This document shows positions 34,518 through 43,812 of a stretch of DNA of 64,000 nt, in pieces. The stretch's first letter is position 1; each line of letters opens with the position of its first letter. The notes under the pieces were generated by a model. It was not told where the DNA came from. It did no database searches and saw only the letters and a program-made list of their open reading frames with translations. The DNA is from Marinihelvus sp036351115 (GTDB lineage: Bacteria > Pseudomonadota > Gammaproteobacteria > Xanthomonadales > SZUA-36). The position numbers were made by a program, and so were the translations under genes. The stretch lies in the NCBI GenBank assembly GCA_036351115.1, contig JAZBOL010000084.1:1-64000 (forward strand). The letters are read 5' to 3'.

Positions 34518-35675
34518 GTGTCAAACGCCTGGTTGAAAATCGCCCGGGCGCCCGGTTTGAACGGCCGGCGCCTGCTGGAGCTGCTGCCCGCGGTCGGAGG
34601 TGCGGACGCCCTGTGCGCCACCCCGGCGGGCCAGCTCACCGCCATGGGCCTGGAGCCCGAGCAGGTGCGGGCACTGCGCGAGCCGGATCCTGCGCTGCTC
34701 GCTTCGGACCAGGCCTGGCTCGCCGGTGACGGGCACCACCTGATCGGCATCAGTGAACCGGATTATCCCGCGTTGCTGCAACAGATAGCCGGGCCACCGG
34801 CGGTCCTCTGGGTGTGGGGTGACCCTGCCGCCCTGTGGCAACCGCAAATCGCGATGGTGGGCAGCCGAAATCCCACACCGGGCGGGCGGGAACACGCCCG
34901 GGAGTTCGCCGAAACGCTCGTGCGCGAAGGCTGGGCGATAACCAGCGGCCTGGCGGCGGGCATCGACGTCACGGCGCATGTCGGGGCCCTCGATGCGGGC
35001 GGCCAGACCGTTGCCGTCCTGGGCACCGGGCCGGACCAGGTCTACCCGGCGCGTAACGCAACCGTGGCGGAGGCCATCGCGGGACAGGGCGCCGTGGTCA
35101 CGGAGCTTCCACCGGGTTCACCGCCACGGAAACAGCATTTCCCGTCGCGGAACCGCATCATCGCCGGCCTGTCCCTCGGCGTGCTGGTGGTGGAAGCGGC
35201 CCTGAACAGCGGCTCCCTGATCACCGCCCGGCTGGCCGCCGACCAGGGCCGCGAGGTGTTCGCGCTGCCGGGCTCCCTGCACAACCCGATGGTCAAGGGG
35301 TGTCACCGGCTGATCAAACAGGGCGCCCGGCTCGCCGAGTCCACGGCGGACATCACCGGCGCGCTGGCGCCCATGGCCGGTGAACTGGCCCGGGCGCTGA
35401 AACGCCGCCTGGCGGTCGAGGAAGCGCCGGAGAAGCAGGCGGCCGTCCGGGCTCCGGAAGACGAGGAGCTGCTTCGCGACAATGACTACGCCCAGCTCTG
35501 GTCCGCGCTGGGGCATGACCCCATCACCCAGGAACAACTGCTCAGCCGGCTGAACATCGACGCCCGGTCGCTGTCCTCCATGCTGCTCATGCTCGAACTG
35601 CGCGGGCTCGTCCAGACCATCGACGGCGGACGGGTGGTCCGGCAATCCGGCGAGGCCGCGACGGGCAGACCTTGA
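34518..35675 (+). CDS. dprA: DNA-processing protein DprA (Smf)
   Basis: A 385-residue protein that loads RecA on incoming single-stranded DNA during transformation. The Rossmann-like core has AMVGSRNPTPGGREHA, SGLAAGIDVTAHVGAL, VAVLGTGPDQVYPARN, FPSRNRIIAGLS and NSGSLITARLAADQGREV. The C-terminal winged-helix domain (about 315-375) is present. GTG 34518 gives MSNAWLKIARAPGL, typical for the family; the ATG at 34482 has a ribosome-binding sequence too close to use. The gene is free of the preceding terminator, so its promoter should lie between 34452 and 34517 or it is read through at low level. Confidence 0.94.
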   Translation: MSNAWLKIARAPGLNGRRLLELLPAVGGADALCATPAGQLTAMGLEPEQVRALREPDPALLASDQAWLAGDGHHLIGISEPDYPALLQQIAGPPAVLWVWGDPAALWQPQIAMVGSRNPTPGGREHAREFAETLVREGWAITSGLAAGIDVTAHVGALDAGGQTVAVLGTGPDQVYPARNATVAEAIAGQGAVVTELPPGSPPRKQHFPSRNRIIAGLSLGVLVVEAALNSGSLITARLAADQGREVFALPGSLHNPMVKGCHRLIKQGARLAESTADITGALAPMAGELARALKRRLAVEEAPEKQAAVRAPEDEELLRDNDYAQLWSALGHDPITQEQLLSRLNIDARSLSSMLLMLELRGLVQTIDGGRVVRQSGEAATGRP

Positions 35676-35775
35676 TTTAATCCCACCGGCACCCAAATCC
35701 TGTCGTTCCGCGGGATACCGCTGGCCGGACACGATCCAGGCCGGCGGCGATACAGGAAAAATTGTTCGCTTTCCA

Positions 35776-35804
35776 TTGACGGACCGGTTTCTTTCGGGGA
35801 TGCT
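35776..35804 (+). promoter_or_regulatory. Candidate sigma-70 promoter for smg-topA
   Basis: TTGACG (35776-35781) and GATGCT (35799-35804) are separated by exactly 17 bases within the 198-base gap between dprA and smg. The -35 is 5 of 6 to consensus; the -10 is only 3 of 6. Confidence 0.35.
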
Positions 35805-35873
35805 GGGGTCTCTGGAGCTGAGAGGACAGGACAGCCGACGTCAGGTCGGATGCCCTGAAGACCAGAGGAAATA

Positions 35874-36350
35874 ATGAAAGAAAACGTACTCGATGTACTG
35901 ATGTTTCTGTTCGAAAAGTACTTCTACGACGAGCCCGAAAGTGAACCTGACCGGGCCGACATGGAAGACAACCTCCACGAGGCGGGATTCACCAACGCCG
36001 AGATCGACAAGGCCTTTCACTGGCTGGACGGACTCGCTGAACAACGGCACCAGCCCGAGATCAGCGTGCAGGCCGACCGGCCGATCCGCGTCTATGTCGA
36101 CTCCGAGCTGGATCGCCTGGATACCGACTGCCGGGACTTCGTCATGTACCTGGAGAACATCGGCATCCTGGACACCCAGCGTCGTGAACTCGTCCTCGAT
36201 CGCCTCATGGCCCTCGAGGCGGAGGAAATCACGCTCGAAGACCTGAAGTGGGTTGTGCTCATGGTGCTGTTCAACCAGCCAGGCCAGGAAGCCAACTACG
36301 CCTGGATGGAAGACTTCATGTTTGACAGCGAACAGGAATACAGGCACTAA
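35874..36350 (+). CDS. smg: Smg family protein (DUF494)
   Basis: A 158-residue acidic, mostly helical cytoplasmic protein of the Smg/DUF494 family. It starts MKENVLDVLMFLFEKYF and contains the conserved regions GFTNAEIDKAFHWLDGL and LEDLKWVVLMVLFNQPGQE. It is conserved beside dprA and topA in gammaproteobacteria, but its biochemical role is not established. GAGGAAAT precedes the ATG at a good distance. Likely co-transcribed with topA. Confidence 0.93.
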   Translation: MKENVLDVLMFLFEKYFYDEPESEPDRADMEDNLHEAGFTNAEIDKAFHWLDGLAEQRHQPEISVQADRPIRVYVDSELDRLDTDCRDFVMYLENIGILDTQRRELVLDRLMALEAEEITLEDLKWVVLMVLFNQPGQEANYAWMEDFMFDSEQEYRH

Positions 36351-36512
36351 TAAAAAGGCGTTAGGGGGCAAATGACCTCGGCCGGCCCGTCCGGCCAGCA
36401 GTCTCTCACCCTCCTGATTTCGCACCCTGGACCTCACTCGTGGGGCCCCCCGATACGTCTTCTTGACGGTCCGGTCGATAGATTTCCCGCCGGGTCAAGT
36501 GCTTGGAGCCCC

Positions 36513-38933
36513 ATGGCTAAAAACCTGCTCATCGTTGAGTCGCCCGCCAAGGCGACCACCATCAACCGCTATCTCGGCGACGAGTTCATCGTCCTCGCTT
36601 CCTACGGTCACATTCGTGACCTGACGGGGAAAGAAGGCGCGGTGGATACGGACAATGGCTTCGAGATGCACTACGAGCTGTCCGAAGACAGCAAAAAGCA
36701 TGTCAACGCCATCGTCAAAGCGGCGAAGAAAGCCGACACCATCTACCTGGCGACAGACCTCGACCGCGAAGGCGAGGCCATTTCCTGGCACATCTACGAG
36801 ATACTCCGCGAGAAGGGCCTTCTCGAGGACAAGCAACTCTACCGCGTCGAATTCTCCGAGATCACGCAGAAAGCCATCCAGCACGCCGTGGACAACCCAC
36901 GCCAGCTCTCCATGGACCTGGTCAACGCGCAGCAGGCCCGCCGGGCCCTCGATTACCTGGTCGGCTACAACCTTTCCCCCCTGTTGTGGCGCAAGATCAA
37001 GACCGGTCTCAGCGCCGGGCGGGTGCAAAGTCCGGCGCTGCGCCTCGTGGTGGAGCGTGAACGGGAGCGCGAGGCCTTCGAACCCCAGGAGTACTGGTCC
37101 ATCGAGGCGGACCTGAAAAAGGACGAAGCCGCGTTCATCGGTCGCCTGGCGCTGCTGGACGGCGACAAGTTCGACAAATTCGACATCAGTGATGGCGATC
37201 GCGCCAACGCGGTGCGTCAGCAGTTGCTGGACCATGCGGGCGGCACCCTCACCGTGGACCGGGTCAAGAAATCCCAGCGCCGCCGCAACCCGGCGCCCCC
37301 GTTCATTACCTCGACGCTGCAGATGGATGCCTCGCGAAAGCTCGGGTTCTCGGCCCAGCGCACCATGCGGGCCGCACAGCAGCTGTACGAAGGCGTTGAA
37401 ATCGACGGGGTCACCCAGGGCCTGATCACTTACATGCGAACGGATTCCGTGACGCTGTCCAACGACGCGGTCGCGGACCTGCGGCGCCAGATCGGGCAGC
37501 AGTTCGGCGAGGACCATGTTCCGGAATCGCCGAACCGCTACCAGAACAAGTCCAAGAACGCCCAGGAGGCCCACGAGGCGATCCGCCCCACGTCCGCGGC
37601 GCTCACGCCGGACAAGGCGAAGAAGTACCTGAAGGACGACCAGGCCCGGCTCTACGACCTGATCTGGCGGCGAACCCTGGCGAGCCAGATGGTCCCGGCC
37701 CTGGTCGACCAGGTCGCCGTGGAGTTCGATTGCGGACCGGGCGCGGCCTTCCGGGCAAGCGGCTCGACCGTGACCTTTCCCGGCTTCCTGGCCGCCTACG
37801 AAGAAAGCGTGGCCCAGGGAGGCAAGAGCAAGGAGAAGGAAGAGCGGCTGCCGCCCCTGTCGGAGGGGGACGAGGTCAGGGTGCTCGACGTGCGCGCCGA
37901 TCAGCACTTCACCCAGCCACCGCCCCGCTACTCGGAGGCGACCCTGGTCAAGGCGCTGGAAGACTACGGCATTGGTCGCCCCTCGACCTATGCGAGCATC
38001 ATCCAGACCCTGAAGAACCGGCACTACGTCGACGTGGACGCGAGACGGCTGACGCCGACGGACACGGGCCGCGTGGTGGAACGGTTCCTCGAAAACCATT
38101 TCGATTCCTACGTGGATTACGAATTCACGGCGCGGCTCGAGGACGAACTGGACGAGATTTCCCGGGGCGAGCGCGAATGGGTGCCGCTGCTGGAGGAATT
38201 CTGGACGCCGTTCATCTCCCGCGTGGAAGACAAGATGGAGTCCGTCGATCCGGACGAAGCGCGCCAGTCCCGCACCCTGGGCACGGACCCCAAGTCCGGC
38301 CGGCCGGTATCCGTTCGCCTCGGTCGCTACGGGCCCATGGCCATGATCGGCACCCGGGACGACGAGGAAAAGCCGGTGTTTGCCGGCCTGCGGCCGGGCC
38401 AGAGTCTCGAGACCATCGGCCTGGAGGAGGCGCTGGAGCTGTTCAAGCTGCCGCGGGACCTCGGTTTTACCGAGGAAGGCGAGGACGTCGCCGCGGGAAT
38501 CGGCCGCTTCGGGCCCTATATCCGCTACGGCAACAAGTTCGTGTCCCTGAAGGACCACGACCCCCACGACGTGACCCTCGACCAGGCGCTGGAACTGATC
38601 GCTGCCAAGAAGCAGGCCGACCTGGATAAAATCCTCCGCACCTGGGACGACTCCGAGGTGCAGATCCTCAAGGGGCGCTGGGGACCCTTCATCACCGACG
38701 GTGACAAGAACGTCCGCATTCCCAAGGATCGCGAGCCTGACTCGTACACGCTCGAGGAGTGCGAAAAGCTGCTGGCCGAGGCCCCGGCCAAGAAAAAGCG
38801 TGGTCGCAAGAAGGCCGGCAAGAAGAAGGCCACGCGCAAGAAAACCGCCGCTCGCCGCAAGACATCGAAAAAATCGTCGAGCAGGAAAGCGGCGCAGAAG
38901 AAGGCGTCCGACAAGGCCGCCGCGACTTCCTGA
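36513..38933 (+). CDS. topA: DNA topoisomerase I (TopA), without zinc fingers
   Basis: An 806-residue type IA topoisomerase that relaxes negative supercoils. The Toprim domain (MAKNLLIVESPAKATTI, ATDLDREGEAISWH) is followed by the catalytic core, with the active-site Tyr in TYMRTDSV and PPPRYSEATLVKALED and GIGRPSTYA. The C-terminal region has Gly/Phe-rich repeats (GRFGPYIRYGNKF, GRWGPFITDGDKN) and a Lys/Arg-rich tail of about 50 residues. No tetra-Cys zinc fingers are present, unlike E. coli TopA. ATG 36513 is chosen because it begins the Toprim strand; the open upstream frame is non-conserved. Confidence 0.97.
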   Translation: MAKNLLIVESPAKATTINRYLGDEFIVLASYGHIRDLTGKEGAVDTDNGFEMHYELSEDSKKHVNAIVKAAKKADTIYLATDLDREGEAISWHIYEILREKGLLEDKQLYRVEFSEITQKAIQHAVDNPRQLSMDLVNAQQARRALDYLVGYNLSPLLWRKIKTGLSAGRVQSPALRLVVEREREREAFEPQEYWSIEADLKKDEAAFIGRLALLDGDKFDKFDISDGDRANAVRQQLLDHAGGTLTVDRVKKSQRRRNPAPPFITSTLQMDASRKLGFSAQRTMRAAQQLYEGVEIDGVTQGLITYMRTDSVTLSNDAVADLRRQIGQQFGEDHVPESPNRYQNKSKNAQEAHEAIRPTSAALTPDKAKKYLKDDQARLYDLIWRRTLASQMVPALVDQVAVEFDCGPGAAFRASGSTVTFPGFLAAYEESVAQGGKSKEKEERLPPLSEGDEVRVLDVRADQHFTQPPPRYSEATLVKALEDYGIGRPSTYASIIQTLKNRHYVDVDARRLTPTDTGRVVERFLENHFDSYVDYEFTARLEDELDEISRGEREWVPLLEEFWTPFISRVEDKMESVDPDEARQSRTLGTDPKSGRPVSVRLGRYGPMAMIGTRDDEEKPVFAGLRPGQSLETIGLEEALELFKLPRDLGFTEEGEDVAAGIGRFGPYIRYGNKFVSLKDHDPHDVTLDQALELIAAKKQADLDKILRTWDDSEVQILKGRWGPFITDGDKNVRIPKDREPDSYTLEECEKLLAEAPAKKKRGRKKAGKKKATRKKTAARRKTSKKSSSRKAAQKKASDKAAATS

Positions 38934-38966
38934 AGGCTCGGGCGAGCCTCACACCGGGACCCTGGC

Positions 38967-39881
38967 ATGAGCACACCCGTCGAACAGGTCAAGGAATTCC
39001 TGCTCGCTTTGCAGGATCATATTTGCGCAGGCATCGAGGAAGCGGACGGCAAGGTCCGCTTCCGGGAAGATGCCTGGGACCGGGAAGGTGGCGGTGGCGG
39101 CCGTACCCGGGTGCTGGAAAACGGCGCCGTGTTCGAGCAGGGAGGGGTCAATTTCTCCCACGTGTTCGGCGACCAGTTGCCCCCTTCGGCGACCAAGGCC
39201 CGACCCGAGCTCGCCGGCCGCGGCTTCGAAGCCCTGGGCGTGTCCCTGGTGATTCATCCCGAGAACCCGCACGTGCCGACGTCCCACGCGAACATTCGCT
39301 ACTTCGAGGCGGCACGGGATGGCGATGAACCGGTCTGGTGGTTCGGTGGCGGCTTCGACCTGACGCCCTACTACCCGGTGACCGAAGACGTGGTGCACTG
39401 GCACCGCGTGGCCCACGACGTGTGCTGGCCCTACGGGGAAGGCGTTTACGACCACTACAAGCAGTGGTGCGACGAGTACTTCTACAACAAGCACCGCCAG
39501 GAATGCCGGGGGGTCGGCGGCCTGTTCTTCGACGATCTCAACGAATGGGGCTTCGAACGCTGCTTCAGCTTCTGGAAGGCGGTGGGCAACGGTTACCTCG
39601 ACGGCTACCTGCCGATCGTGGAGCGCCGCAAGGACACGCCCTGGACGGACGCGCAGCGCGAGTTTCAGCTCTACCGTCGCGGGCGCTACGTCGAGTTCAA
39701 TCTGGTTTATGACCGCGGCACACTTTTCGGGCTCCAGTCCGGCGGCCGTACCGAATCCATCCTCATGTCCCTGCCGCCGAAGGTGGCTTTCCGCTACGAC
39801 TGGCACCCGGAACCGGGTACGCCGGAAGCGGAACTGACCGACTTTTATCTCGAACCGAAGAACTGGCTGGCCCTGGGCTAA
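38967..39881 (+). CDS. hemF: Oxygen-dependent coproporphyrinogen III oxidase (HemF)
   Basis: A 304-residue enzyme that decarboxylates coproporphyrinogen III to protoporphyrinogen IX using O2, the aerobic route of haem synthesis. Signatures include VFEQGGVNFSHV, VIHPENPHVPTSHANIRYF, WWFGGGFDLTPYY, YNKHRQECRGVGGLFFDD and GRYVEFNLVYDRGTLFGL. It lies 33 bases after topA. In many relatives tsaC (yrdC) intervenes here, but no such gene is present. Confidence 0.98.
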   Translation: MSTPVEQVKEFLLALQDHICAGIEEADGKVRFREDAWDREGGGGGRTRVLENGAVFEQGGVNFSHVFGDQLPPSATKARPELAGRGFEALGVSLVIHPENPHVPTSHANIRYFEAARDGDEPVWWFGGGFDLTPYYPVTEDVVHWHRVAHDVCWPYGEGVYDHYKQWCDEYFYNKHRQECRGVGGLFFDDLNEWGFERCFSFWKAVGNGYLDGYLPIVERRKDTPWTDAQREFQLYRRGRYVEFNLVYDRGTLFGLQSGGRTESILMSLPPKVAFRYDWHPEPGTPEAELTDFYLEPKNWLALG

Positions 39882-39950
39882 GCCAGGGGCTGAATGTCGC
39901 GCTCAATCCCGGGCAGATTCTGCCGCTGAGCAGCGGGCTGAATGCGGCGC

Positions 39951-42632
39951 TCAGTGGGCGTCATCCCAGTTCATGCCTGAACCGGCTTCGACGACGAGCG
40001 GCACGTCCAGCTCGGCGGCCCCGCTCATGAGTTCGCACACGCCGGTGTTGATTTCCTCGAGCTTGCCCTCGGGCACTTCGAGCACGAGCTCGTCGTGCAC
40101 CTGCATGGTCAGGAAGGTGTCCCGGTGGTGCTCCTGCAGCCACGCGTCGACCCGGATCATGGCGCGCTTGATGATGTCCGCCGCCGTGCCCTGCATGGGG
40201 GCGTTGATCGCTGCACGTTCGGCGGCCTGGCGGCGCTGGCCGTTGCTGGCGTTGATGTCCGGCAGGTAGAGGCGCCGGCCGAACAGCGTTTCGACATAGC
40301 CCTGGTCGCGCGCCTGCTCCCGGGTGCGCTCCATGAAGTCCGCCACCCCGGGATAGCGGGCAAAATACGTGTCCATGTACGCCTGGGCCTCGCCCCGGTC
40401 GATGTCGAGCTGGCGCGCGAGACCGAAAGCCGACATGCCGTACATGAGCCCGAAGTTGATGGCCTTGGCGGCCCGGCGCTGGTCACCGGACACCTCCTCG
40501 TAGGGCGTGTCGAAGACCTCGCCGGCGGTGGCGCGGTGGACGTCGATGTCTTCCCGGAACGCCTTCAGCAGGCCCTTGTCGCCGGAAATGTGCGCCATGA
40601 TGCGCAGCTCGATCTGCGAATAGTCCGCCGCCAGCACCACCATGCCCTTGGGCGCGACAAAGGCCTTGCGGATCCGCCGGCCCTGGGGCGTGCGGATCGG
40701 AATGTTCTGAAGGTTGGGGTTGCTGGAGGAGAGACGGCCGGTGGCGGCCACGGCCTGGTGGTAGCTCGTGTGTACGCGCCCGGTGTGCGGGTTGATTTCC
40801 TCCGGCAGCCTGTCCGTGTAGGTGGACTTGAGCTTGGACAGGGAGCGGTAATCGAGAATCAGCTGGGGCAGGTCGTAGTCCGCCGCCAATTCGTGCAGCA
40901 CGTCCTCGGCGGTGGAGGGCTGTCCCTTCGGTGTCTTGCGCAGCACCGGCAGCCCCAGCTTGTCGAAGAGGATTTCCTGCAGCTGCTTCGGCGAGCCGAG
41001 ATTGAAGGGCTGGCCCGCGGCCTCGTGCGCCTTTTCCTGCAGGGCGTGAATCTCCTTCGCCATCTCGTTGCTCTGCGCCTGAAGGATCGATCCGTCGATG
41101 AGCACGCCCCGCTGCTCCATGCGCGCGAGGACGGGCACGAGCGGCATTTCGATGTCTTGGAGCACCTGCTTCAGGCTCGGTTCTTCCTGCAGCCGCGGCC
41201 AGAGGTGCTCGTGCAGCTGGAGCGTGATGTCCGCGTCCTCGGCCGCGTAGTGCCCCGCGTCTTCGATGGCGACTTCGCTGAAGGGAATCTGTTTGGCGCC
41301 CTTGCCGGCGATGTCCTCGTAGTGCGTGGTCTTGCGTCCCAGGTATTTCAGGGCCAGCGAGTCCATATCGTGGCGCGTTCCGGAGGCGTTGAACACGTAG
41401 GACTCCAGCATGGTGTCGAAGGCCACGCCGCGGGCCTCGATGCCGTAGCGTGACAGCACGTTCATGTCGTACTTGAAGTGCTGGCCCACCAGCGGGGCGT
41501 CGGGCGACTCGAGCAGGGGGCGGAAGGCCTCGAGCACGGCGTCCCGGTCCAGCTGTTCCGGTGCCCCCGGGTAATTGTGCGCCAGGGGTACGTAGGCGGC
41601 GTGGCCTGCTTCGATGCAGAAGCTCAGCCCCACGATCTCCGCCTGCATGGGGTCGAGAGACGTCGTTTCCGTGTCGAAGGCGATCAGCTTCGCCCCTTCC
41701 AGGCGCTTCAGCCAGGCGTCCAGTTGTTCCTGGTGCAGGACGATTTCGTAGTCGATCTGCCGGGGCGCCTGCTCGTCATCGCCGAGCTCCTTCAACCAGC
41801 TGTTGAACTCGTAGCGCTGCAGGAACGGCCGCAGGGCTTCGTCGTCCGTCTCCGCCTGCTCCAGCGCATCCGGAGACGTGTCGAGGTCCAGGTCCACGCG
41901 GATCGTGGCCAGGTCCCGGGACAGGGGCAGGATGTCCAACGCTTCCCGGAGGTTTTCGCCGATCTTGCCGCCGACCTCGTCTGCGTGCTCCATCACCCCG
42001 TCGAGGGTTTCGTAGGCGGCAAGCCACTTGGCGGCGGTCTTGGGTCCGCACTTCTCCACGCCGGGGATGTTGTCGGACTTGTCGCCGGTCAGGGCAAGGA
42101 AATCGATGATCTGGTCGGGGCGCACGCCGAACTTCTCCTTTACCCCCTCGGCGTCCAGGGTGGTCTCGGACATGGTGTTCACCAGCGTAACCCGGTCCGT
42201 GACCAGCTGGGCCAGATCCTTGTCGCTCGTGGAGATGACGCAGTGCATGCCCTGCTCGCCGGCCCGGCGGGCCAGGGTGCCGATCACGTCGTCGGCTTCG
42301 ACGCCGTCCACCTGGATCAGCGGCAGGCCCATGAGCCGCACGAGCTCGAAAATGGGCTCCACCTGGCTGCGCAGCTCCCGCGGCATGGGTGGTCGGTTGG
42401 CCTTGTAATCGGCGTAGAGCTCGTTGCGGAACGTCGGCCCCTTGGCATCGAACACCACGGCGATGCGGTGAGAATCGGCCTCGTTCACGAGGCGTCGAAG
42501 CATGTTGGCGACCCCGAGCAGGGCGCCGGTGGGCTCGCCGGAGGAGTTGGTGAGGTTGGGCAGGGCGTGAAAGGCCCGGTACAGGTAGGACGAACCGTCC
42601 ACCAGGTAAAGCGTCTGTTGTTTGGTGCTCAT
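39951..42632 (-). CDS. polA: DNA polymerase I (PolA)
   Basis: An 893-residue polymerase with three active domains. The 5'-3' exonuclease occupies about 1-290 (LVDGSSYLYRAFHALPNL, ALTGDKSDNIPGV). The 3'-5' proofreading domain keeps the DxE motif (FDTETTSLDP) and YAAEDADI. The polymerase domain has motif A VLAADYSQIELRI, motif B RRAAKAINFGLMYGMSAFG and motif C QVHDELVLEVPEG. ATG 42632 gives the canonical N-terminus; the frame continues 35 codons upstream without conservation. It diverges from the DUF2782 gene and converges on hemF (69-base gap, nothing notable). Confidence 0.98.
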   Translation of the reverse strand: MSTKQQTLYLVDGSSYLYRAFHALPNLTNSSGEPTGALLGVANMLRRLVNEADSHRIAVVFDAKGPTFRNELYADYKANRPPMPRELRSQVEPIFELVRLMGLPLIQVDGVEADDVIGTLARRAGEQGMHCVISTSDKDLAQLVTDRVTLVNTMSETTLDAEGVKEKFGVRPDQIIDFLALTGDKSDNIPGVEKCGPKTAAKWLAAYETLDGVMEHADEVGGKIGENLREALDILPLSRDLATIRVDLDLDTSPDALEQAETDDEALRPFLQRYEFNSWLKELGDDEQAPRQIDYEIVLHQEQLDAWLKRLEGAKLIAFDTETTSLDPMQAEIVGLSFCIEAGHAAYVPLAHNYPGAPEQLDRDAVLEAFRPLLESPDAPLVGQHFKYDMNVLSRYGIEARGVAFDTMLESYVFNASGTRHDMDSLALKYLGRKTTHYEDIAGKGAKQIPFSEVAIEDAGHYAAEDADITLQLHEHLWPRLQEEPSLKQVLQDIEMPLVPVLARMEQRGVLIDGSILQAQSNEMAKEIHALQEKAHEAAGQPFNLGSPKQLQEILFDKLGLPVLRKTPKGQPSTAEDVLHELAADYDLPQLILDYRSLSKLKSTYTDRLPEEINPHTGRVHTSYHQAVAATGRLSSSNPNLQNIPIRTPQGRRIRKAFVAPKGMVVLAADYSQIELRIMAHISGDKGLLKAFREDIDVHRATAGEVFDTPYEEVSGDQRRAAKAINFGLMYGMSAFGLARQLDIDRGEAQAYMDTYFARYPGVADFMERTREQARDQGYVETLFGRRLYLPDINASNGQRRQAAERAAINAPMQGTAADIIKRAMIRVDAWLQEHHRDTFLTMQVHDELVLEVPEGKLEEINTGVCELMSGAAELDVPLVVEAGSGMNWDDAH

Positions 42633-42781
42633 GAAGTCTCGAAAAAGGGGCGCTGGGCGACGGATCAGTGACGGCCGTCTGGTATGCTCAGAATACTGAA
42701 GGATCAACCCCGTTAACAGCACGGACGGGGCGTGCAACAGCGACTTCCGCCACGGAGCGGCAAATTTTCGGAGAGTGCGAG

Positions 42782-43288
42782 ATGATTGGAAACGCCGGAA
42801 TCGGACAAGCTGGAACCGGACAAGCTGGAACCGGACAGGCCGGAATCGGACCGGCAGGAACTGGACGCGCCGGCGGCCCAGGCGCCGGCCGGTTCCCCGT
42901 CCTGTACGTGTTTCTCCTGGCGGCCTGCTTCCTGGCCCCGCCCGTTGCGGCCCAGGATCGGGCGAATGACCCGGCGGCGCCGCCGCCCATCCCCCCCATT
43001 GACGCCGAGCCTCGCCCGGCGCCTGAGGAAGACGCGCCCATTCCGCCGAAGGTCCTCGACGAGGACGCCCAGGTCGAGCCCACGGTCGAGATTCGCCGCG
43101 ATGAAGATGACAACATCGTGGAGTACTACAAGCTCGAGGGGCGCGTGTACATGGTCAAGGTCACGCCCCGCAACGGCATCCCTTACTACTACATGGACGA
43201 CGATGGCGACGGGCAGCTCGAATTGCGTGAAAGCGACCGTGCGGCGCATCCGGTCAAGCCCGTGTACTGGAAACTGAAGGAGTGGTGA
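42782..43288 (+). CDS. DUF2782 exported protein with a pentapeptide-repeat leader
   Basis: A 168-residue product. Residues 6-30 are five in-frame G(I/T)G(Q/P/R)A pentapeptides, followed by a hydrophobic export segment (FPVLYVFLLAACFLAPPVAA) and a Pro-rich linker. A DUF2782 domain lies at about 100-165 (PTVEIRRDEDDNIVEYY, VYMVKVTPRNGIPYYYMD). The ATG at 42782 follows GGAGAG, but real translation could begin after the repeats. DUF2782 genes are commonly divergent from polA in gammaproteobacteria. Its stop overlaps the TRAP-like gene. Function unknown. Confidence 0.78.
   Translation: MIGNAGIGQAGTGQAGTGQAGIGPAGTGRAGGPGAGRFPVLYVFLLAACFLAPPVAAQDRANDPAAPPPIPPIDAEPRPAPEEDAPIPPKVLDEDAQVEPTVEIRRDEDDNIVEYYKLEGRVYMVKVTPRNGIPYYYMDDDGDGQLELRESDRAAHPVKPVYWKLKEW
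42797..42871 (+). repeat. 15-base minisatellite at the start of the DUF2782 gene
   Basis: Five units of 15 bases (42797-42811, 42812-42826, 42827-42841, 42842-42856, 42857-42871) based on GGAACCGGACAAGCT. Units 2 and 3 are nearly identical; units 4 and 5 have drifted. They encode GIGQA, GTGQA, GTGQA, GIGPA and GTGRA. Unit length preserves the reading frame. Confidence 0.9.
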
Positions 43289-43812
43289 GCGAGTCCCTGC
43301 CGCTGCCGGCCCGCCTCGTGCGCGGCGTCGGGCACGCAGCTTCCTGGCTGATCCTGGTGATGGTGCTGATCACCTTCTTGGTCGTCCTGCTGCGTTATGG
43401 CTTCAACCTGGGCTGGATCTGGTTGCAGGAGTCGGTGACCTACCTGCATGCCGCGGTCTTCATGCTGGCCGCGGCCTGGACCTGGCAGGAGGACAGCCAC
43501 GTGCGCGTGGACATCCTTTACCGGGGTCGGTCCCGGCGCCACCGGGCCTGGGTCAACCTGATCGGCACGCTCCTGTTCCTGGCGCCGGTCTGCGTGTACC
43601 TGCTGGTCATCGGCTGGGACTACGTGGCGGCCTCCTGGTCCCTTCGGGAAGGGTCCCGCCAGGCCGGTGGCCTACCGCTGGTGTACCTCCTCAAGTCCCT
43701 GATTCTCGCCCTGCCCCTGCTTTTGCTGATCCAGGCGGCCTGTGAGATTCCGGGGTACCTGCGCGCCCTGCGTCGGGCCGCCGAACCCGTCAGTCCGGCT
43801 GCGCCCTCTTGA
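43285..43812 (+). CDS. TRAP transporter small permease subunit (DctQ-like), orphan
   Basis: A 175-residue protein with four predicted membrane helices (about 15-37, 48-66, 88-110, 130-152) and the DctQ-family pattern LLRYGFNLGWIWLQESVTYLH cut by W/E residues, followed by HVRVDILY. In TRAP systems this subunit pairs with a large DctM permease and a periplasmic binding protein; neither is encoded nearby. It is flanked by four-base overlaps with DUF2782 (GTGA) and trmH (TTGA). GTG 43285 is chosen for the overlap; GTG 43282 is equally possible. Its partner may be elsewhere or it may have another role. Confidence 0.82.
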   Translation: MSESLPLPARLVRGVGHAASWLILVMVLITFLVVLLRYGFNLGWIWLQESVTYLHAAVFMLAAAWTWQEDSHVRVDILYRGRSRRHRAWVNLIGTLLFLAPVCVYLLVIGWDYVAASWSLREGSRQAGGLPLVYLLKSLILALPLLLLIQAACEIPGYLRALRRAAEPVSPAAPS

